Assembly: GCA_000436475.1 (NCBI GenBank)
Contig: FR886227.1
Span: forward strand, 1,195-7,468
Reading direction: 5' to 3'
DNA from: Eubacterium sp. CAG:248
GTDB lineage: Bacteria > Bacillota > Clostridia > Lachnospirales > Lachnospiraceae
DNA length: 6,274 nucleotides
A model generated the notes under the pieces. The model saw nothing but the letters and a program-made list of their open reading frames with translations, was not told the origin of the DNA and ran no database searches. Below are positions 6,226-6,274 of this stretch, piece after piece. Numbering within the stretch: position 1 is the stretch's first letter; each line of letters begins with the position of its first letter. Both the position numbers and the translations under genes were made by a program.

Positions 6226-6256
6226 TTATTTGTATTATTCATTATAATACAAATAA
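6226..6256. promoter_or_regulatory. Probable GntR/YtrA operator
   Basis: TTATTTGTATTAT (6226-6238) and ATAATACAAATAA (6244-6256) are perfect 13-bp inverted repeats separated by 5 nt. The dyad covers the -10 box, the likely start point (near 6234) and part of the spacer of the gntR promoter, so a bound dimer would block RNA polymerase. Assignment to the adjacent GntR protein is inferred from position and family habit. Confidence 0.8.
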
Positions 6257-6268
6257 TATTTTTGTCAA
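6241..6268 (-). promoter_or_regulatory. Promoter of gntR (and probably the membrane-protein gene)
   Basis: On the minus strand a perfect TTGACA (6268-6263) and a perfect TATAAT (6246-6241) are 16 nt apart. A leader of roughly 50 nt would precede the ATG at 6182. Such a strong promoter fits a gene that is normally held down by its own repressor. Confidence 0.85.
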
Positions 6269-6274
6269 TAAATT

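Overview
The window is AT-rich, with short AT-rich promoters, purine-rich Shine-Dalgarno sites and compact intergenic gaps. Together with the protein sequences this suggests a low-GC Firmicute of the class Clostridia, probably Lachnospiraceae. That placement is inferred from composition and protein style, not from a marker gene. No rRNA, tRNA, CRISPR array or transposase gene is visible.

Layout from left to right. (1) The left edge holds a minus-strand HAD-type 5'-nucleotidase, cut off at its C-terminus by the window. (2) A minus-strand HEAT-repeat protein of about 114 residues follows, with a clear intrinsic terminator between it and the nucleotidase. (3) A dense 240-bp divergent control region has two back-to-back promoters whose -35 boxes lie in the arms of an inverted repeat. 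(4) A plus-strand LysR-type regulator faces the HEAT gene across that region. (5) A convergent gap carries a hairpin terminator. (6) A large minus-strand DXS-like thiamine-diphosphate enzyme comes next. It keeps the catalytic core but lacks several residues that bind glyceraldehyde-3-phosphate in true DXS. (7) Rightmost is a minus-strand pair: a YtrA-type GntR regulator followed by an eight-helix membrane protein with a DUF5808-like segment and a PH-like C-terminal domain. The 160-bp gap between these two holds an unusual GC-richer inverted-repeat element.

Three regulatory modules can be read directly. The GntR gene has a consensus promoter (TTGACA-16-TATAAT) overlapped by a perfect 13-bp inverted repeat, which implies autorepression of the gntR-membrane protein unit. 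The LysR/HEAT intergenic region looks like a shared LysR-controlled divergent promoter. The DXS-like gene appears to be transcribed alone from its own promoter. No functional link between the DXS-like enzyme and its neighbours is evident from the sequence.

The points most worth a second look are the altered acceptor site of the DXS-like enzyme, the 111-bp inverted-repeat element in the gntR-membrane protein gap, and the symmetric divergent promoter.
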